64,000 bases of DNA from Emiliania huxleyi CCMP1516 (GCF_000372725.1 NW_005199722.1:58354-122353); one strand, 5' to 3'; shown: positions 1-10,870, counted from the first letter of the stretch. The notes: generated by a model from the sequence alone, not told the origin. Made by a program: numbers and translations.

Positions 1-484
1 TGGGACTTGGCTCTTGCGTCCCCCCTTCGAACGTACTTACTCGATCGAGTAGCTAAATGATTCAAGATTCAGGTTTCAGACAGACCTCAGTTCAGAGAGA
101 CCCGGACTCCGCGGCCTCGCGGCCAGGTGTGGACTGCTGACAGGGTTTGCGATGAGGATCTTCGGACTATTTGGCTTACCTTTTACTTACGTACATTCCC
201 GGACGGATGACAGGGTTTGTTAGCGATGAGGAGCAACCCGCGAAGGGTTTCTCGGAGGTTAGTGCACCTCACCAACCGATTTTGGGGTTGGTTTGGCGAG
301 CCTCGTTATGAGCGCGTGGCTCGTCGGCGTCTAACACTCGGACCCAGCTTCAGACACTTCACTCCGCACACCCACAACTTGTCATAGAACCGAAGCGTAA
401 CGGTGATCAGCAGCCCCCTGCGCCCGCGCCGGCCCCGCTGCCACATCCCAGCTCTGCGTGCCCCTCGGGCGGTCGCCGCCGGGG
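1..484. other. 5' intergenic stretch, no gene seen
   Basis: No convincing coding sequence. A short phrase (gacagggttt followed by cgatgagga) occurs twice, near 138 and 209. The region probably holds the promoter and 5' UTR of the EF-hand gene. Confidence 0.4.
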
Positions 485-1756
485 ATGCGGCCGGTGCGCA
501 AGGGCCACATCGGCAGGACCAACAAGTGGGGGCGGCTCGGCCGTGCTGAGGACGATCCCGCCTCGCGGGCGGCAGAGGACGACCGCTTTGCCCCGATCAT
601 CCCTCCGCGCGCAAGCCCGAGGCAGCGCGCGGAGGTCGCCAGGCGGCTTCGCCCGGCCACCGCGCCGCGATTGCACGCGCGGCAGCCCAACCCACTCGCC
701 CAGGTGGACCCGGCGCCGCTGACGGCGCGGAGGCGGCAGCCGCGGCCGTGGGAGCCGCCCGCCGCACCAGCAAAGGCCGCGTTGCCAGAGGCGGCGCAGC
801 GGGCGCTTATCAAGGCGTGCCCGCCGCTGGTGACCTGGTACGACCCCGACAAGGTCCTGTCGCAGGTCTTCCGCGCTTGGGACACGGACGGCTCGGGGAC
901 CCTCTCAAAGCGAGAGATTGATGTCGCTCTCGGGCAACTCGGGGTGGCAGACTCCGCCTCGATCGACGCGCTGTACAGGTCGGTTGACAAGGACAACTCG
1001 GGCGAGATCGACTACCGCGAGTTTGCCGCACACATCGCGCAGGGGATGACCAACCCGGAGGACATCAAGGGTGGAGGCATCGTGCCCGAGTTGCGGAGGG
1101 CGTTGGACTCGGTCGAGGCGCAAGGTGGTGTCGGGGCGGGGGACGCGCAGGCGGCCGAGCCACCGCTCACGCAGGCAGAGCAGGCCATCCACAATCGCGT
1201 TCAGCGCGCGGCGGCCGCCCGGCTGGAGCGAAATCGCGTCGAGGCCGAGCGAGGCTCGTGGAGGGACGCCAAGCCCGCAGAGGCGCAGGCCAAGCCGTCG
1301 CCCTCCCCGCGACCGAGCGCACGCAGCGCGCGGAGCGGGCCGGGCTACCGCATCGAGCCGGTCCCGGTGCCACCACCCGCCACCGCTGCCTCGCACCCGC
1401 CCCCGGCCGCCGGCGTCCCTCGCGGGCGCGGGCACAGGGAGGGCGCCCGTGAGGCGCTCTACCCGGCGCCTGGGACGCCGTCGCACGCGAGCGAGGCGGA
1501 GCGGCTTCAGCGCGTGTCGGCCTCTCGCGAGCACGCGCCCTGGCAGGCCGCCGACGCCGCGCGCACCAGGGCTCGGCGGGAGGCCAAGCTCGCAACGATG
1601 CGGGCGGCGGCGGAGGGAGTCTATCAGCGCAACGTCGTCACGCGTTGCGCCCTCGACGACCAGCGCCACGAGGCCAACATCGAGACGAAACTGCAGTCGT
1701 ACGAGCGCTACGTTAAGGCCCTCGCCGTCGAGAACCGGCGCTTCCTCATCTTTTAG
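485..1756 (+). CDS. EF-hand calcium-binding protein
   Basis: Single-exon ORF of 423 aa from the ATG at 485 (the frame is open further upstream only through a GTG). Two adjacent EF-hand loops are visible at about residues 133-144 (DTDGSGTLSKRE) and 168-179 (DKDNSGEIDYRE). Their spacing of about 36 residues is that of a normal EF-hand pair, and both keep D at loop positions 1 and 3, G at 6 and E at 12, so calcium binding is likely. The N-terminal 110 residues and residues 200-370 are Arg/Pro/Ala-rich and probably disordered. The basic, Arg/Glu-rich C terminus ends in a helical segment. No signal peptide or membrane segment. It could be a cytoskeletal or flagellar calcium sensor, but nothing in the sequence proves a specific role. 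Confidence 0.8.
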   Translation: MRPVRKGHIGRTNKWGRLGRAEDDPASRAAEDDRFAPIIPPRASPRQRAEVARRLRPATAPRLHARQPNPLAQVDPAPLTARRRQPRPWEPPAAPAKAALPEAAQRALIKACPPLVTWYDPDKVLSQVFRAWDTDGSGTLSKREIDVALGQLGVADSASIDALYRSVDKDNSGEIDYREFAAHIAQGMTNPEDIKGGGIVPELRRALDSVEAQGGVGAGDAQAAEPPLTQAEQAIHNRVQRAAAARLERNRVEAERGSWRDAKPAEAQAKPSPSPRPSARSARSGPGYRIEPVPVPPPATAASHPPPAAGVPRGRGHREGAREALYPAPGTPSHASEAERLQRVSASREHAPWQAADAARTRARREAKLATMRAAAEGVYQRNVVTRCALDDQRHEANIETKLQSYERYVKALAVENRRFLIF

Positions 1757-2094
1757 CTGGCGGGCCGCGGCGCTTCAGTTTTTTACGCAGACGAGAGGCC
1801 AGCGCAGCAGTACACAGCTCTCTCAACTGGCCAGTGGACACCACTGCATATGGTCCCAGAGCACATATTCGTGTCACGTGTGCCGACAAGCGACAACCGA
1901 CATGAGACACACACGCACAGAGTGGTGGCGCATGAATGAGACAGGCGCTCTGTGTGGACTGTGCGGAACAGGATCAGGAGTCAAAAAACTCTATGCGTGT
2001 AAACACCAATGTATGTTCTATGCGGTATCTGAGAGCTGAGTAAGTGAGTATCTCCGGACTCCGGTTCTCCGCCGTGTGAACGTTGGGAAGAGGC

Positions 2095-2425
2095 ACGAGG
2101 AGGGCGGCGACCTCAACCGACTATATGGAGGACCAGTCGCCAGACGACGCAGGGCAGACGACGGGGGGGAGAATTGGGGCAGACGCGCAGGGCGAGACGA
2201 GGGAAGGAGCAGGACTTCGCGGAGATATCACGAGTAGCAGGAGGATGTACGCGAAGAGATTAGGAGCAGCAGGGACCCGAGGGACCATGTGGAAGACGGC
2301 TAGGGCTAGTCCCCCATCGGGAGGATGACCCCGGCTAGGACGTAGGAGTCGCCGACCACACCCACAAAGAACCCTGCACAAAGATCGCACGGGCGGGGAC
2401 CTGTTCCTTTTTACCCCCAAGCCCC
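2095..2425 (-). repeat. Dispersed repeat R-A, copy 1 (reverse)
   Basis: This segment read on the minus strand matches 58078-58440 and, for its first part, 63625-63742. The shared phrases are 'aaaaaggaacaggtccccgc', 'gggttctt.gtggg', 'actagccggggg' and 'gtcctcccgatgggggacta'. Three copies in one window show a dispersed repeat family. No ORF is conserved between the copies. The rest of 1757-2705 holds no gene I can support. Confidence 0.7.
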
Positions 2426-2705
2426 AAGCCCATCTCACAGCGAGAGAGGTGTCCGTTAGCGTTACCTCCGTTTTTCGTATGCCGTTTTTATTTATTTATT
2501 TATTATCTCCGCCGTGTGCGCGAGTGCGAGCGCGCGTGCCCGTGCGGAGTGTGTGAAGAGATGGGGGTGGGTGCCCCGCCCCAGCGCCCCACAAGAGCGT
2601 AGTATACACATGCAACACGATGCAACATGGACACGGCCCACGCGCGTCGCGCGCTGGTCGCGCGTGCTCTCTGCGTTGTTATAAGACACGACCCACTTTT
2701 AGACG

Positions 2706-3555
2706 TCACCGAGACCCAACCCCCTGCGCCGACCCGACACGCCTTGTTCTCATCGCAGCGGGGCCCTCCGACGGGGCGGCCCGCTTTCTGTCCCGCACGA
2801 GCTCCTCCCGCGCGAGAGGCCTCCTGTCGAACGGGCAGCAGCCCCTCGCGTCCACCTGGGGGGCAGGCCGATGAGCGGGTTTGCTCGCTGCAGCGGCACA
2901 CCGAGGCGAGGCGCGGGGCCGGGAGCGGGCAGCGCGCCTCTCGAGAGATGCAGCCGTAGCAAAACTCGTGTCCGCAGGGGGTCCGCGTGCGCTGCCGCAT
3001 CGGAGAAGCGCAGATGCTGCAGAGCGTGGCGGCCAACCCCCTCCCGCCCTCCTCGCCGCCCTCCTCGCCGCCCTCCTCGCCCTCCTCCACGCCGTTGTAA
3101 GGCAACTCACTCCACAGCAGCCGTCGGCCACGCCTCTCCCTCGGCGCCGCAGCCACACCCTCGCCGTGGAGGAGCCAGTAGTGCCCGTTGTTGCCGTCGC
3201 CCTCGCCGCCATCGTCGCACGCAAAGCAGGCCGCGATGACGTGGTAGCCGACTGTGCCTAGCAGGGCCGGAACAGCAGGCGTGAGCGGCTCTGGCGCACA
3301 CTCGCCTGCGCGGAAGGATCCTGCGCGGCCTCGGCAGCTGGAGCAGCTCACGTCCCGTATGCGGCAGTGGCACAGCGGCGCCGACTTTGCGCACGCCTCC
3401 TCGACGAGCGCCTCGGTCGGAATGTCTGTCGAGAAGAGGCGTGTCGTGCTGTCGGCGCAGAGCCACACGCGCATGCCGCGGCGCGTCAGCTCCGTCTCGC
3501 AGTGCGAGCACCGAAGCACGTACACGAGCGGGTCCGCCAAGTCTCCGCTGCCCAT
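2706..3555 (-). CDS. FAM72-like domain fused to a C-terminal RING finger
   Basis: Two exons (3555-2902, 2855-2706) separated by a 46-nt GT-AG intron give 267 aa. Residues about 10-160 have FAM72 hallmarks: a CxxC pair, RGM, LLADT-like 'LCADSTTRLFSTDIP', a CxC/CxxC cluster, 'VGYHVI..C..C' and 'NNGHYWLLH'. An acidic EEGGEEG linker follows, then a RING finger: C179-x2-C182, C194-G-H196, C199-x2-C202, and after the splice C225-x2-D228 (CPFD). Without removing the intron the last RING ligand pair is lost and the frame runs on into non-conserved sequence, which supports the splice. Animal FAM72A binds uracil-DNA glycosylase UNG2 and promotes its degradation through a separate E3 complex. A built-in RING would make this protein a potential E3 ligase by itself (inference). 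Confidence 0.8.
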
Positions 3556-3619
3556 TTTCTTCGCAGCTCGTCCCGCCGCCGGGGGGTTCGTCCTGACCGC
3601 CCCCCCGGGGCCCCGCCCC

Positions 3620-3735
3620 CAAGACTAGCCATACCATACCCCCAAGCAGGTCTGTCAGCAGGCGGGGGGGTATGGTCTCGAGGTGGGTTGCGGGATGGTA
3701 CCATACCATACCCGGGACAAAGTTGGAACGCTGGG
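3620..3735 (-). mobile_element. Half copy of the GGGTTCCAAC-TIR element
   Basis: Read on the minus strand this segment matches the left half of the element at 10237-10430: 'gttccaact', 'gggtatggtatggta', 'cccacctcgagaccatacccc' and 'acctgcttggggtatgg'. Only one terminus is present. It lies just upstream of the FAM72-RING gene. Confidence 0.6.
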
Positions 3736-3743
3736 GTTTCTGG

Positions 3744-3795
3744 GCTAACAAGCTGCCGAGCCCAAATCACTGTGAGAGTCGTGATTTCTTGTTTC
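3744..3795 (-). repeat. 50-bp repeat shared with 20950-20999
   Basis: The reverse complement reads 'caagaaatcacgactc', 'cagtgatttgggctcgg', 'cagcttgttagccc', which recurs in direct form at 20950-20999. The rest of 3556-4368 holds no supported gene. Confidence 0.7.
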
Positions 3796-4368
3796 TGGCG
3801 AAGACAAAAACAAAAGAATTCATCAGCGCGCGCGGGGGAAGGGGGGGGGGTACTCCTGGGACAACAAGTGCAGGGACACACTGAATAATTCACAACGAAG
3901 CACGAGAGCGTGCGCGACAGAGCGACGGCGCAGCAAAATCTCTCTCTCGCAGCGTACTGCCGTCCAGCTAAAAAGCGGCGGCCGACGGTTGCTGCGCAAA
4001 GTGATCAGTTCTAATGAATGTTCCGGGCCCGACGGATAGATGAATCCGGGGCACCCTCCGCTCGAATCCCTGGCTGGGGGTTCGAGGTGGCCCCCACCCT
4101 GGGGCCTCCCATCAAAGGGACACTCTCCAGGGACACTCTCTCAAAGGGACTGCTGCAGAAGACGCCCAATCTTGCACAAGTGCAAGAACCATACTCAACA
4201 AGTTGTTGTCCTATGCGCCAGGGCTTCCCGCAGGGACCGAAGACGTAACAGCAGTTCAACAATCACCCCCGCCCCAACCCGACACCCACCCCGGGGGCTG
4301 AGAGATGAATCCGTCGGCGATTTTGCTCGCTCTTTGCTTCAGCCCTGTCCGGGCGGGTGTGTGCCCCA

Positions 4369-7300
4369 ATGTTGTTGCTACAGCACACACTATCGATGAG
4401 CGGGGTCATCACAGGCATGGACCTCCTCTCCCGCGTCTACGTGCCGTTCGACTCGACGGGCAACAAGGCCTTCGGCATGGGCGCCGCCGAAAAGTCAGCA
4501 TACGACCCGATGAACAAGGCAAGCCCTCATTGATGCTCCTGTTCAGAGCCACCTCCACGATGCCCCACTGCATTTATTCACGCCCTCTCTCATCGCCGCC
4601 ACTTACCTCTCTTGGCCAGATCGCTTACGCCGTCAGCGAGCAAGCCGTGCTGAGCGTCGTTGACTACGCCGACCCGAAGAACCCGCAAATCCTCTTCGGT
4701 ATCGACCTCACCGATACCGTGGCCGCGGGAACTGGAAGCATTACCGATGTGACAGTTTGCGGCGGCCTGGTGGCCATTGGCGCCACAGCCAAGGTCAAGA
4801 CGGAGCCTGGGTGCGCCGCCGCCCTCGCCAGCGAGCAGCCGTTCCAACCTCCCTCGCCAGCGCCCGTTCCAATCTCTCTCGCCTCACCACCCTGCCTTCA
4901 CCACAGCCCCCCTTTCTGCGCAGGGTTGTCACCATCTACTCTTCCGCGAACGCGACGACGCCCGCGACGATGAAGCAAAAGTACGTGGTTGGCCCGCTCC
5001 CAGACATGGTGGCGTGGAACCATGACTGCACCAAGATCGCCGTGGCGAACGAGGGCGAGGGTGTGTACACCGACGACGGCCTGGTGCCTCCCCCCTCACT
5101 GCGGGCCTGCCTCTCTCCCACCCCCTGCCCCACCCCCGCTGCGCCTGGCGCCTGCCGCCGCTCGCACCCTCGCCGCCACCCGTGCCGACCGCCGCCCTCC
5201 TTCGCCACCGCCACCCTCGCCGCCCCCTCCTTCGCCACCGCCGCGCCACAGGTCGACCCCGTGGGCTCCGTGAGCATCATCGAAGGCTTCGACGTCGGGG
5301 GGATGGACGGCGAAGTCAAGACTGTCGACTTTGCCGCCGTCGCCGAGACGGACGAGGCCCTCAAGGCGAAGGGCGTCCACTTGCCGCTCGAGCTAAAGGT
5401 GCAGAGCCTGGATGCGGAATTCCCTCTGTTCTCGGCCACCACAAGCGTGGCGTATCATCCGCTCACCTTCTCACTACGCCACCGAAGCTAGTAGCGCCGT
5501 TTGATATACTGGCCTCGACCCCGCCCCCCTGGTCCTTCGTCCCGCAGGCGCAAGAGTTCTACGACGTCCACTCTGCGCACTTTTCGGGCTTGCTCAACTT
5601 CACAGCCTCGCGCGCTGCCTACTCGCCGGCGACGCAGCTCGAGCCGGAGTGCGCCGAACACGCGCCCTCGCCGCACCCCCCCCACCCCCAACATACCACA
5701 CACGCATCCACACGCGCACGCACACCAAGCACCACCCGCACAACTAGCTCTTCCTCACGCCCCCCCCCCCAACACACGCCCAGGTACCTCACCTGGTCGT
5801 CGGACGGAACCAAGGTCTACGCCAACTGCCAGGAGAACTCGGCGATCGTCACCATCGACGTGGAGACCCACACCGCCACGCGGCTGGACGCGTTGCCGCT
5901 CAAGGATTGGAGCGAGGACGGCACCACCGAAGGCATCGACACCGTCAAGGACGGCAAATGCGTGCTCGAGCACAAGCCGGGTCCGCTCTCCCCCGCCCGG
6001 CCCCGTACTCCTCCCACCGCCCTTCTGCTGACGCTCCGCTCTCTCGTCCGCTCGCCCTCATCCAACCCCTCCCTCCTCCGCTCTTCTCCTGTCACGCTCC
6101 CCTCTCCGCCCAGGCTTCAAGTCGATGCGCCACCCGGATGCGATCGCGACGCTGACTGTCGACGGCATCGACTACATCGTGACGGCCAACGAGGGCGACG
6201 ACAAGGAGTACGGTGACTACGAGTCCAAGCAAAAGTTTAAGGACGTCATCGACACGAACGAGACCTTCACCAACGAGTTTCAGGAGTTCTCCTTCTTCGC
6301 CCCGGACGTCGGCTCGGACGCGTACGCCAACTTTGGCGACACCAAGATGAGCATCACCATCGGGTCGAGCGGCGTCGACTACTCGGACCCGACGAAGCCG
6401 GTCTTCAAGGGCGCGGTTGGCTTCGGCGGCCGCGGCCTCTCCATCTGGAAAGCGTCCGACATGTCTCTGGTGACTGCCCCCCCGTGACCTCTCCGTCCCG
6501 CGTCATATTCGGGCCTAGCACCGCCGCCCTGGCTCCTCCAGGCTCATCCCCCTCCTCTCACCGCCCCTCTCTGCCTGCAGGTGTGGGACTCGGGGTCCAT
6601 GCTCGAGAAGAATCAGTGCCTCCACTACCCGTGGTCGCACAACAGCGTGCACGACGAGGCGAGCGCACACCCCGTCATCCCCGCACCTGTGCAAGAGGGT
6701 CTCTGCACACGCCCCCCCCCCCCCCTCGCCGCGCGCCCTCGATGACGGCTCTCGCACCGTGCTACCTCCGCAGGAGTTCGCGATGATCCGCGACTCGGAC
6801 GGCAACGTGGGCACGCTCTTCGACGCCGAAAAGTCCGGCCAAGTGAGCACCACTGCGCCGTACCTGGCGATCCAAGACGGCTGGACCAGCCTGCAAGAGA
6901 CCATCTGGGAGATCAACGACAAGGAGGAGGACGGGTGCGGCGGGGACGCGCGGGGCCCACCCTCTTTCCCCGGCCTCGTGGCACTCGACACAACACATCT
7001 CTCCCCAAAACCTCAATCAGGTGCGACGTGGCGGACGAGGACGTGGCGGAGGGCCGCGGTTGCGACGCCACCTACTGCGCCTGCCCGCTCGGCAAGACGG
7101 TCGACGAGCGCTCGCTTAAGGATGGCGCCGGGCCTGAGGCGCGTGCCGCCACGTGCCCTCTACCTCCCCCGTTTCACGCCAGCGACACGCTACAACACCG
7201 CCACCCTGACAGGCGGTCGTCGTGGGCGAAGCGTGCGGCTGCCATATCATGGTGACCGCGACCGAGAAGCAGGGCACGGCTTTCGTCTTCGACGTGTCCA

Positions 7301-7799
7301 TCCCCGCCTCGCCGGATCTGCTCTTCGTGCAGCACCTCTCGCCCGCGTCCGAGACGAAGAACCCAAGTGTCGCCTACGATGACGGCACCCTCGGCGAGGC
7401 GCGTGGCCACTCTCGTGGTCGTGCCCCCGGCGCTGCTGCGGTCTCACCACTCACCCCCGCCGCACGCCCTCCCAAAGGTGGACCCAGAGTCGATGACCTT
7501 CCTCGCCGCCGCGGACTCGCCCACCGGATACGCGGGCGTGATGTTCGCCGGCGCGTGGAGCGGCACGCTCTCCCTCTACGAGTTCAAAAAGGCGCCGCGG
7601 GCGATTCCGCCGCGCCTGGCTACTTGCCCTCTCACACTCACGCTCCCGACATGCGCCCCAACTTCAGGCGGACGGCAGCAAGTGCAGCACCTGCCCCGCG
7701 GGGTGCACCCCCGGCCCCAACTACCCGGCGACCCAGGACCGGCGCGAACTTCTCTTCGCCTCGACCGTGACCTGCCCGGCGGGCTGCGTCGCTGCGTGA
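4369..7799 (+). CDS. MSP130-like / choice-of-anchor I beta-propeller protein
   Basis: Thirteen exons: 4369-4518, 4620-4810, 4924-5083, 5252-5446, 5548-5648, 5784-5980, 6114-6469, 6581-6658, 6774-6934, 7021-7138, 7213-7398, 7478-7591, 7668-7799. They join in frame to 712 aa. Family features include 'VAWNHDCTKIAVANEGEG', 'GSVSIIEG', 'YLTWSSDGTKVYANCQENSAIVTID', 'MRHPDAIATL' and 'YIVTANEGDD'. These are typical of secreted choice-of-anchor I / mesenchyme-specific glycoprotein (MSP130) proteins, the sea urchin members of which act in skeleton formation. The C terminus is Cys-rich. Five of 12 introns (4519, 6659, 7139, 7399, 7592) need a GC donor to keep frame. The start is uncertain: a better signal peptide (MNPSAILLALCF) begins at 4305 but is one frame off. 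The donor at 6659 could instead be a GT at 6647. Confidence 0.85.
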
Positions 7800-8859
7800 G
7801 GCGGAACGTGCCGCAGGGGCGTTGGTCAAGAGCGCCTTGTGCTCCACTCGTTCGCCGACGCGACGCGTCATCACACTCCGCGGCACGCAACGTACGTGGT
7901 TGAGTTGGATGAGTTCACTGCCAGTTCAGCCATTGTTTCTTGCAATCTTCGTCGCTCCGATGGGACGTGTGTGGCAGACCCTATTGTCAGGAGCGGAAAC
8001 AGAATGTAGCATTGAAGTGAGCGAAAATTAATATTTCATACTTGTCCGGGGACGGCTGGTGCAACTTCGGAGCTCGTTCGTTGCTGGCCGGCCGGGGCGC
8101 GCGCGTCACCTTGCCTCCACCAGAACAACAATAAATCTCTCTCTCCCCCACCAGACATCACAGTTCGGATCATGCCCGTCCCGCCGATGTGCGAAACGGG
8201 CGCGGTCGAGAGTGCGGTCGAGAGTGTCCTGCTCTCGGCTGACCAGGAGGAGATGGGGCTCAGCGTGGGTGGCACCAAGGGCATCACGTGTGTTGTCGCA
8301 CGCGCTTGCGCGGCCTCAAAGCGTGCGCGTGAGTTCAGCCGCGGCTGCTGGTGGCACGTCGCCGATGAGGTGCGGGTTAATGCGGCATTCGACATCGGAG
8401 AGCTCTGTCGCAACGGCCGTCTAAGTAGTCCGGTGTCTCAGACGTGAGATCGTGAAACGAAGGGGTGCAGAAGGGGTGAGATTGATGGGGCGTGCGACGC
8501 ACATACACAGTCGCGTCCGGAAGCAAGGAGACCGGAGAGAGAGGGGTTGTCGTTTCCGATTCTGATTTCTGTGTCCTCCCCGGTGCGCTCTGGCAGTTTC
8601 CGGATTCCGATCTGGGTCTGAGTTGCCCTTTGACGAAGTGTATATGCCTCCCTCTCTACTGAGCCCTGACTGTCAGGCTGTCAGGTGCTGTGTATCGGGG
8701 TGCGGTGTTTACTGTCGGCTGTCAGACCGGGGTTCAGCCTCTCTATCTCTCCTTGCTTTTACTAAATCTTTTAACTTTTACCTTCTAGCTTCATGCTTCA
8801 TATTTTTCTCTTGTACACATAGACAGAGCCACGCAGTGAGCCGACGGCTCCAGAGGTAT
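7800..8859. other. Intergenic, no supported gene
   Basis: Short ORFs exist on both strands near 8036-8447 but show no domain and no clear codon bias. The region contains the 3' ends of the two flanking convergent genes. Confidence 0.4.
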
Positions 8860-10173
8860 TCACCGTCGCACAACATCAACAAGTGGCTCTCCCCTACTCG
8901 CGCGGAAGCAGGGCGGCGGCTCAAAGTCCGACGCGTTGACCGCCGCCGAGAAGCGCGAGAGGCGGACGTGCGTGCGCACCCAGCCCGCCTCCTCGACCAA
9001 GCTGCTTTGTGGCAGCCGCGCGCCGAACGCCGTGGCGCCCCACCCAGCCTGCACGCTCAGCGCGTGGCGGCGCGTCGTCGCGACCCCACTGTGCACCACC
9101 GATGCGCCCTCGAAGAAGGCGCCGGTCCAGCGCACGCCGCGCCAGAGCGAGCCATCGAGCGTGTATAGGCCGGCCGTGTCGCGCAGCCCAAAGGGCAGCG
9201 TGCATACCTCGCACACGCGCGGTGAGACGTCCGCCGGGATGGCTCTGACGGCGCAGTTGCTGCCCTGCAGGTCGAAGCTGTACACGCGCCCCTCGTCGCA
9301 GCGCATAAGCTGCGTGTGGAAGTTTCCAAACGTGGTGCGGCTCATCTGCCTCCGCGGCCCCGCGGAGCAGTCTGCAGCAAAGTCGAGCAGCACGTTCCCT
9401 CCGTCGTACCCCGGGTGAGAGATGTTGACCACGAGGTGGGCGGCGAAGGCGGCGGGGAAGGAGGGAGGGGCGCCGACGCGGGCCGGGCGGAGCAAGTCTG
9501 GCGTAGGCGCTGGCGGCGTTGGTGAGTCGAGCGGCGCGTTCGCTGTGAGCGGCTCATGCGGCGGAGGGCAGCTGGAGGGGACGGCAAAGGCGTCCGCTGG
9601 CGCCGAGGTGCTAAAGCCCGCAAACGACGTCGAGGTCGACACCCAGAGTGGGCTGTCGACGCGGAGCGAGTGCGGCGCTCCGCTCAAGCTCACAGAGTAC
9701 TCGATGCCGAGCGAGTCACCAACGAGCACACCCCTCCAAACTCGGACGGGCTCGCCGCTGATTGGGCTGCTGCCGCTCACGTTGCCCGCCTCCCACGTCA
9801 CGTCCTGAATCTCACCGCCCTCCGCAGTCGTCCACCGCCCGCCGGTGTCACGGATGCAGAATGGGCATGCGCATGCGTTGCGGCAGAGTCTCTCGCGCTC
9901 ACGCGCCTGCATGCTCCACGCCTCGCATTTGCCACCCCTGCTTCCTGGCGAGAGGATGAACTGCGTCGCCTCGGCACACAGCGTGAGCACTGTGTAGCCG
10001 TCGGGGTAGACCGTCTTGCTGCTTTGCGAGGCGGGGCTGTGGCAATCTCCGTGGAAGTCTGTGGCCACGAGACCGGCGTCGAAGCCCGGAGTCGATAGGT
10101 TCGTCTGCGGTTTTGCTGACCACCGCCGTGGGAAGGGTGGTGGGTCGGGGACGCGAGGAGATATTGCTTGCAT
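8860..10173 (-). CDS. Two-module cysteine-rich protein of unknown function
   Basis: Open frame of 437 aa from the ATG at 10173 (the frame extends to 10245 only via a TTG inside a repeat). It has two diverged copies of a ~150-residue module. Copy 1 carries PGFDAG...TDFHGDC...C..C...CPFCIRDTGGRWTT and copy 2 PGYDGG...LDFAADC...CEVCTLPFGLRDTAGLYT. The shared features are PG[FY]D.G, DF..DC, a mid-module Cys, C..C and RDT[GA]G. Each module ends in a W-x5-W type stretch. A Pro/Ala/Ser linker joins them. The Cys pattern suggests an extracellular or lumenal protein, but no clear signal peptide is visible, so a 5' exon may be missing. I recognise no named family. Confidence 0.6.
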   Translation of the reverse strand: MQAISPRVPDPPPFPRRWSAKPQTNLSTPGFDAGLVATDFHGDCHSPASQSSKTVYPDGYTVLTLCAEATQFILSPGSRGGKCEAWSMQARERERLCRNACACPFCIRDTGGRWTTAEGGEIQDVTWEAGNVSGSSPISGEPVRVWRGVLVGDSLGIEYSVSLSGAPHSLRVDSPLWVSTSTSFAGFSTSAPADAFAVPSSCPPPHEPLTANAPLDSPTPPAPTPDLLRPARVGAPPSFPAAFAAHLVVNISHPGYDGGNVLLDFAADCSAGPRRQMSRTTFGNFHTQLMRCDEGRVYSFDLQGSNCAVRAIPADVSPRVCEVCTLPFGLRDTAGLYTLDGSLWRGVRWTGAFFEGASVVHSGVATTRRHALSVQAGWGATAFGARLPQSSLVEEAGWVRTHVRLSRFSAAVNASDFEPPPCFRASRGEPLVDVVRR

Positions 10174-10236
10174 GCCGGCGAGGTCCGCCGAACCAGATCG
10201 CGGGGCGAGGGTGGCAAATCGGTGCCATTTCTCACA

Positions 10237-10430
10237 GGGTTCCAACTTTTTCCGGGTATGGTATGGTAGAACGGCCAGCCCACCTCGAGACCATACCCCC
10301 CCGCCTCTTGGAAGACCTGCTTGGGGTATGGTAGGGCTACCCTTGAGCGGTCAGAACCATACCCCCCCCCCCCCCCCCGCCTTTGGGCCGCCGAGCCTAC
10401 CATACCACGCCCCGGAAAAAGTTGGAACCC
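10237..10430 (+). mobile_element. 194-bp TIR element (MITE-like)
   Basis: The left end GGGTTCCAACTTTTTCC and right end GGAAAAAGTTGGAACCC are exact inverted repeats, continuing less perfectly into 'gggtatggtatggta'. Between them are further inverted 'ggtatgg/ccatacc' motifs and a C15 tract. No ORF and no clear target duplication (left flank ...caca, right flank agcc...). A half copy lies at 3620-3735. Confidence 0.75.
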
Positions 10431-10564
10431 AGCCTTGTCATTGAGAAGAAAATACATCGCGTCAAGTGCTCCAAGTGCTCCAAGATGTCGCTGTGCGCTG
10501 GTCTATGAGAGGTTGAGGTGCGAGCCCTGGAGGCCCTGGGGATGGGGGGATACTACCCGCGGGC

Positions 10565-10870
10565 CTAGAAGGCCCGCGCGCAGGGGGGGGGGGACGGGGG
10601 GACATTGAGACCGGTCATGAATGAGTGCGCGACACGCATGTTGCGAGCAGCGTTGTTGATGTTCTGCGCGTCGCCACAGACGGCGGCGCGCGAGAGCTGT
10701 TGCGAGTGGTGCTGGGCGAAGCCCCGGGCGCTGCCGGAGGCTGTGCCGTAGTCGGTGCGGACCACGGCGCTCGGGCTGCCGACCTCTTTGGCGAAGTTGA
10801 AGATGATTCTCTTGGTCGGCGGCGCGATGCCGCCCTGGCTTTCGACGAGACAAATTTTGACGATTCCGTG
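10565..10870 (-). CDS. Hypothetical coding fragment
   Basis: On the minus strand this stretch has strong C-ending codon use and reads 'IVKICLVESQGGIAPPTKR', 'FNFAKEVGSPSAVVRTDYG', 'NINNAARNMRVAHSFMTG'. The frame is open further upstream to 11113 but loses the bias. No start, partner exon or family is recognised. It may be a remnant of a gene or mobile element. The overlapping plus-strand ORF (10625-11335) has poorer codon use and was not preferred. Confidence 0.35.
   Translation of the reverse strand, partial: HGIVKICLVESQGGIAPPTKRIIFNFAKEVGSPSAVVRTDYGTASGSARGFAQHHSQQLSRAAVCGDAQNINNAARNMRVAHSFMTGLNVPPSPPPCARAF

Noticed and set aside
6647-6647. GT donor at 6647 for MSP130-like intron 8
   Set aside because: Possible and in phase, but the GC donor at 6659 keeps four more plausible residues and matches the gene's other gag|gc donors; not decided.
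8172-8447. 91-aa ORF near 8.2 kb
   Set aside because: No domain, weak codon bias, and an equally long ORF on the other strand.
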